A stretch of DNA of 8,427 nucleotides from the NCBI GenBank assembly GCA_002417685.1, contig DICP01000091.1, positions 1,779 through 10,205 on the forward strand. The letters are read 5' to 3'. The notes under the pieces are model-generated. The model was not told the origin of the DNA. It saw nothing but the letters and a program-made list of their open reading frames with translations, and made no database searches. A program made the position numbers and the translations under genes. This document shows positions 7,190 to 8,427 of the stretch, one piece after another (within the stretch, counting starts at the first letter, position 1; every line of letters begins with the position of its first letter). Origin of the DNA: Candidatus Mesolinea sp. UBA5823. GTDB taxonomy: Bacteria; Chloroflexota; Anaerolineae; Anaerolineales; Anaerolineaceae.

Positions 7190-8427
7190 GGTGTTGGCAC
7201 TCCCGCAAGGAAGAGCGTAATCAGAATGACGAGGAAGACCAGCGACCAAAGTATCCCACCTTCACCTTCGATAATCCGGCTAACAGTGAGGCCTACTGCG
7301 GCTGCTTGTCTGAAAATCCAGCCAAGCGATTGATAGAGCCATTGTAAACTCAGGATGTTTTGAAACCCTTGGATGAGTACGCTCCCTAAGCGGTAAAAAC
7401 GGAAGTTTTGCTTTTGAATGAGGGCTGAAATCTGGGCGCCTTGCCAAAAGTAAAAGCTGGCAATTAAAACCGCCAATAACAGGCTGGCAAGACTTGCCAC
7501 CCATAAACCAAGCGTAAGGCTGTCAGGCCAGCCACCGAGCGTAAGGATCACGATCGTCTGCACGATCAAAATCAAGCCCAAGGGATACGTGATACGGGCA
7601 TGCCGTTCGAGCCCTGTAACAGTGCCGGTAATCTCAAAGGTATAGCGCAAATACCCTAATACCAACATCGTGTGCGCCAGGAGCATGAGTGCGGAGCCAA
7701 AAGTGAAAGGGGCGCCTAATAACCCTTCCCAACCCGAAGCAGCTAAGGTATAAGGTAAGCCGATGAAGCCCAAGACACCCAAAATAGGCAAAAAGCGGAT
7801 GCGGCGGATTGGTGGATCGAAGAGGAAAAGCGTGCTGCCACTCAGTAGGAGGGCAGTTCCCCAAGCGCGGCTGGCTGGTGCTGCGCCATTCAATGCGCAC
7901 ATGGTTGCAAAGGCGGCAAGGCTGATAATCCAGTAAGCTCTTGAATCATGTTGATTTTTTCCGGTGAGCCACATACCAGCTGCGTAAAGCGCAGCAACGG
8001 TGGTGAGCACTTTGAAAAGTGCTAACCAGACTGGCTGATTGGCAAGTAAGTTAGCTGGCAATCGGGTGATGACTGCTAAGCTGGAAGCAACCGGGGAAAG
8101 CCTCAGCAGCAACGCAGGTCCATTTTTCTCCTCAGGGGATTGCAAGAAGGGCAGGTTGAGCGGAAGCACACCCAACCTGAGGCCAGCAGCTAATAAAAAG
8201 AAAATGCCCGCCTGGGAGGGGATTGCGGACAACGCAAATCCCGGCTGTACCATCCAACCAGAAACTGTGCCGGCTGCAAGTGTCAACGTGCTCAACATGC
8301 GCACACCGAACACGGTTGGCAAGCGGGCAGCAGAGTGATTTGACTGCCTGCTAGGCAAGGTAGAAATGAACTCAAGAGCATCTACCAGCACCCAAGCAAA
8401 AATAAGCATATTAGGGTCACCAGCGAA
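7186..8427 (-). CDS. NuoL/NuoM/MrpD-type antiporter-like membrane subunit, N-terminus cut by window edge
   Basis: The frame is open to the right edge: six codons (FAGDPN) precede the first internal ATG at 8407-8409, so the true start lies outside. The visible 413 residues hold roughly ten to twelve hydrophobic helices. Counting from the edge, AGDPNMLIFAW (2-12) resembles the segment leading into the conserved TM5 WE motif of NuoL/M/N, but the position after the Trp is Val. LRLGVLPLNLPFL (83-95) resembles the FKLxxxPFHxWLP segment, with Arg84 in place of the lysine and Asn91 in place of the histidine. GLPYTLAASGW (223-233) matches the GxPxxxGFxxK region. The C-terminus has an amphipathic stretch and then a last helix after RIIEGEGGILWSL (384-396). 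The changed ion-path residues suggest a divergent or inactive antiporter module. The stop overlaps the next start (ATGA). Superfamily membership is likely; the exact subunit is not resolved. Confidence 0.72.
   Translation of the reverse strand, partial: FAGDPNMLIFAWVLVDALEFISTLPSRQSNHSAARLPTVFGVRMLSTLTLAAGTVSGWMVQPGFALSAIPSQAGIFFLLAAGLRLGVLPLNLPFLQSPEEKNGPALLLRLSPVASSLAVITRLPANLLANQPVWLALFKVLTTVAALYAAGMWLTGKNQHDSRAYWIISLAAFATMCALNGAAPASRAWGTALLLSGSTLFLFDPPIRRIRFLPILGVLGFIGLPYTLAASGWEGLLGAPFTFGSALMLLAHTMLVLGYLRYTFEITGTVTGLERHARITYPLGLILIVQTIVILTLGGWPDSLTLGLWVASLASLLLAVLIASFYFWQGAQISALIQKQNFRFYRLGSVLIQGFQNILSLQWLYQSLGWIFRQAAAVGLTVSRIIEGEGGILWSLVFLVILITLFLAGVPTP

Noticed and set aside
7190..7249. 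21-codon N-terminal extension of the HyfE/NuoK-like gene from an ATG at 7249
   Set aside because: It overlaps the upstream coding region and adds non-hydrophobic residues; the ATGA overlap at 7186-7189 is the natural coupled start.
8407..8409. ATG near the right edge as the start of the NuoL/M-like gene
   Set aside because: The frame is open to the window edge and the protein begins in mid-family, so about a hundred or more residues are probably missing.
1..8427. CRISPR arrays, tRNA or rRNA genes, insertion sequences, phage genes
   Set aside because: No regularly spaced repeats, cloverleaf-like sequence, transposase motifs or terminal repeats were seen, and coding genes fill nearly the whole window.

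Overview
The window is about 8.4 kb of gene-dense bacterial DNA with seven protein genes, all on the minus strand, so transcription runs from the right edge to the left. The genes at both edges are cut by the window. The sequence looks like ordinary bacterial chromosome: no RNA genes, insertion sequences, CRISPR arrays or long repeats were seen, and the largest gap between genes is 80 bases. A bacterial-type SelB means the host very probably makes selenoproteins. The overall gene content would suit an anaerobic, environmental bacterium such as a Chloroflexota (Anaerolineae) member. That placement is an impression, not a result.

Right part (5178-8427): three membrane proteins form a tightly coupled cassette, each joined to the next by an ATGA stop/start overlap. 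In transcription order they are the C-terminal part of a NuoL/NuoM/MrpD-type antiporter-like subunit, a 199-residue HyfE/NuoK-like small subunit, and a complete NuoN-like subunit. They resemble part of the membrane arm of complex I, group 4 hydrogenases or Mrp-type complexes. No catalytic, Fe-S or hydrogenase subunit is visible; any such genes would lie beyond the right edge. Both large subunits have substitutions at positions that carry the ion-translocating lysines in classical complex I subunits, so this may be a divergent or non-pumping membrane module. This is the most unusual part of the window.

Left part (1-5097): after an 80-base gap with a good -10 box comes a second apparent transcription unit. 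It encodes a 397-residue cysteine-free coiled-coil protein of unknown function, SelB (the selenocysteine-specific elongation factor, four bases downstream, GTG start), a short D-3-phosphoglycerate dehydrogenase-type enzyme, and an M32 (Taq-type) metallocarboxypeptidase running off the left edge. The gaps are 4, 32 and 18 bases, which is compatible with one operon. SelB acts in selenoprotein synthesis, and the dehydrogenase may supply serine, the precursor from which Sec-tRNA is made. The peptidase has no obvious link to either. The coiled-coil gene placed directly before selB is an association worth following up.
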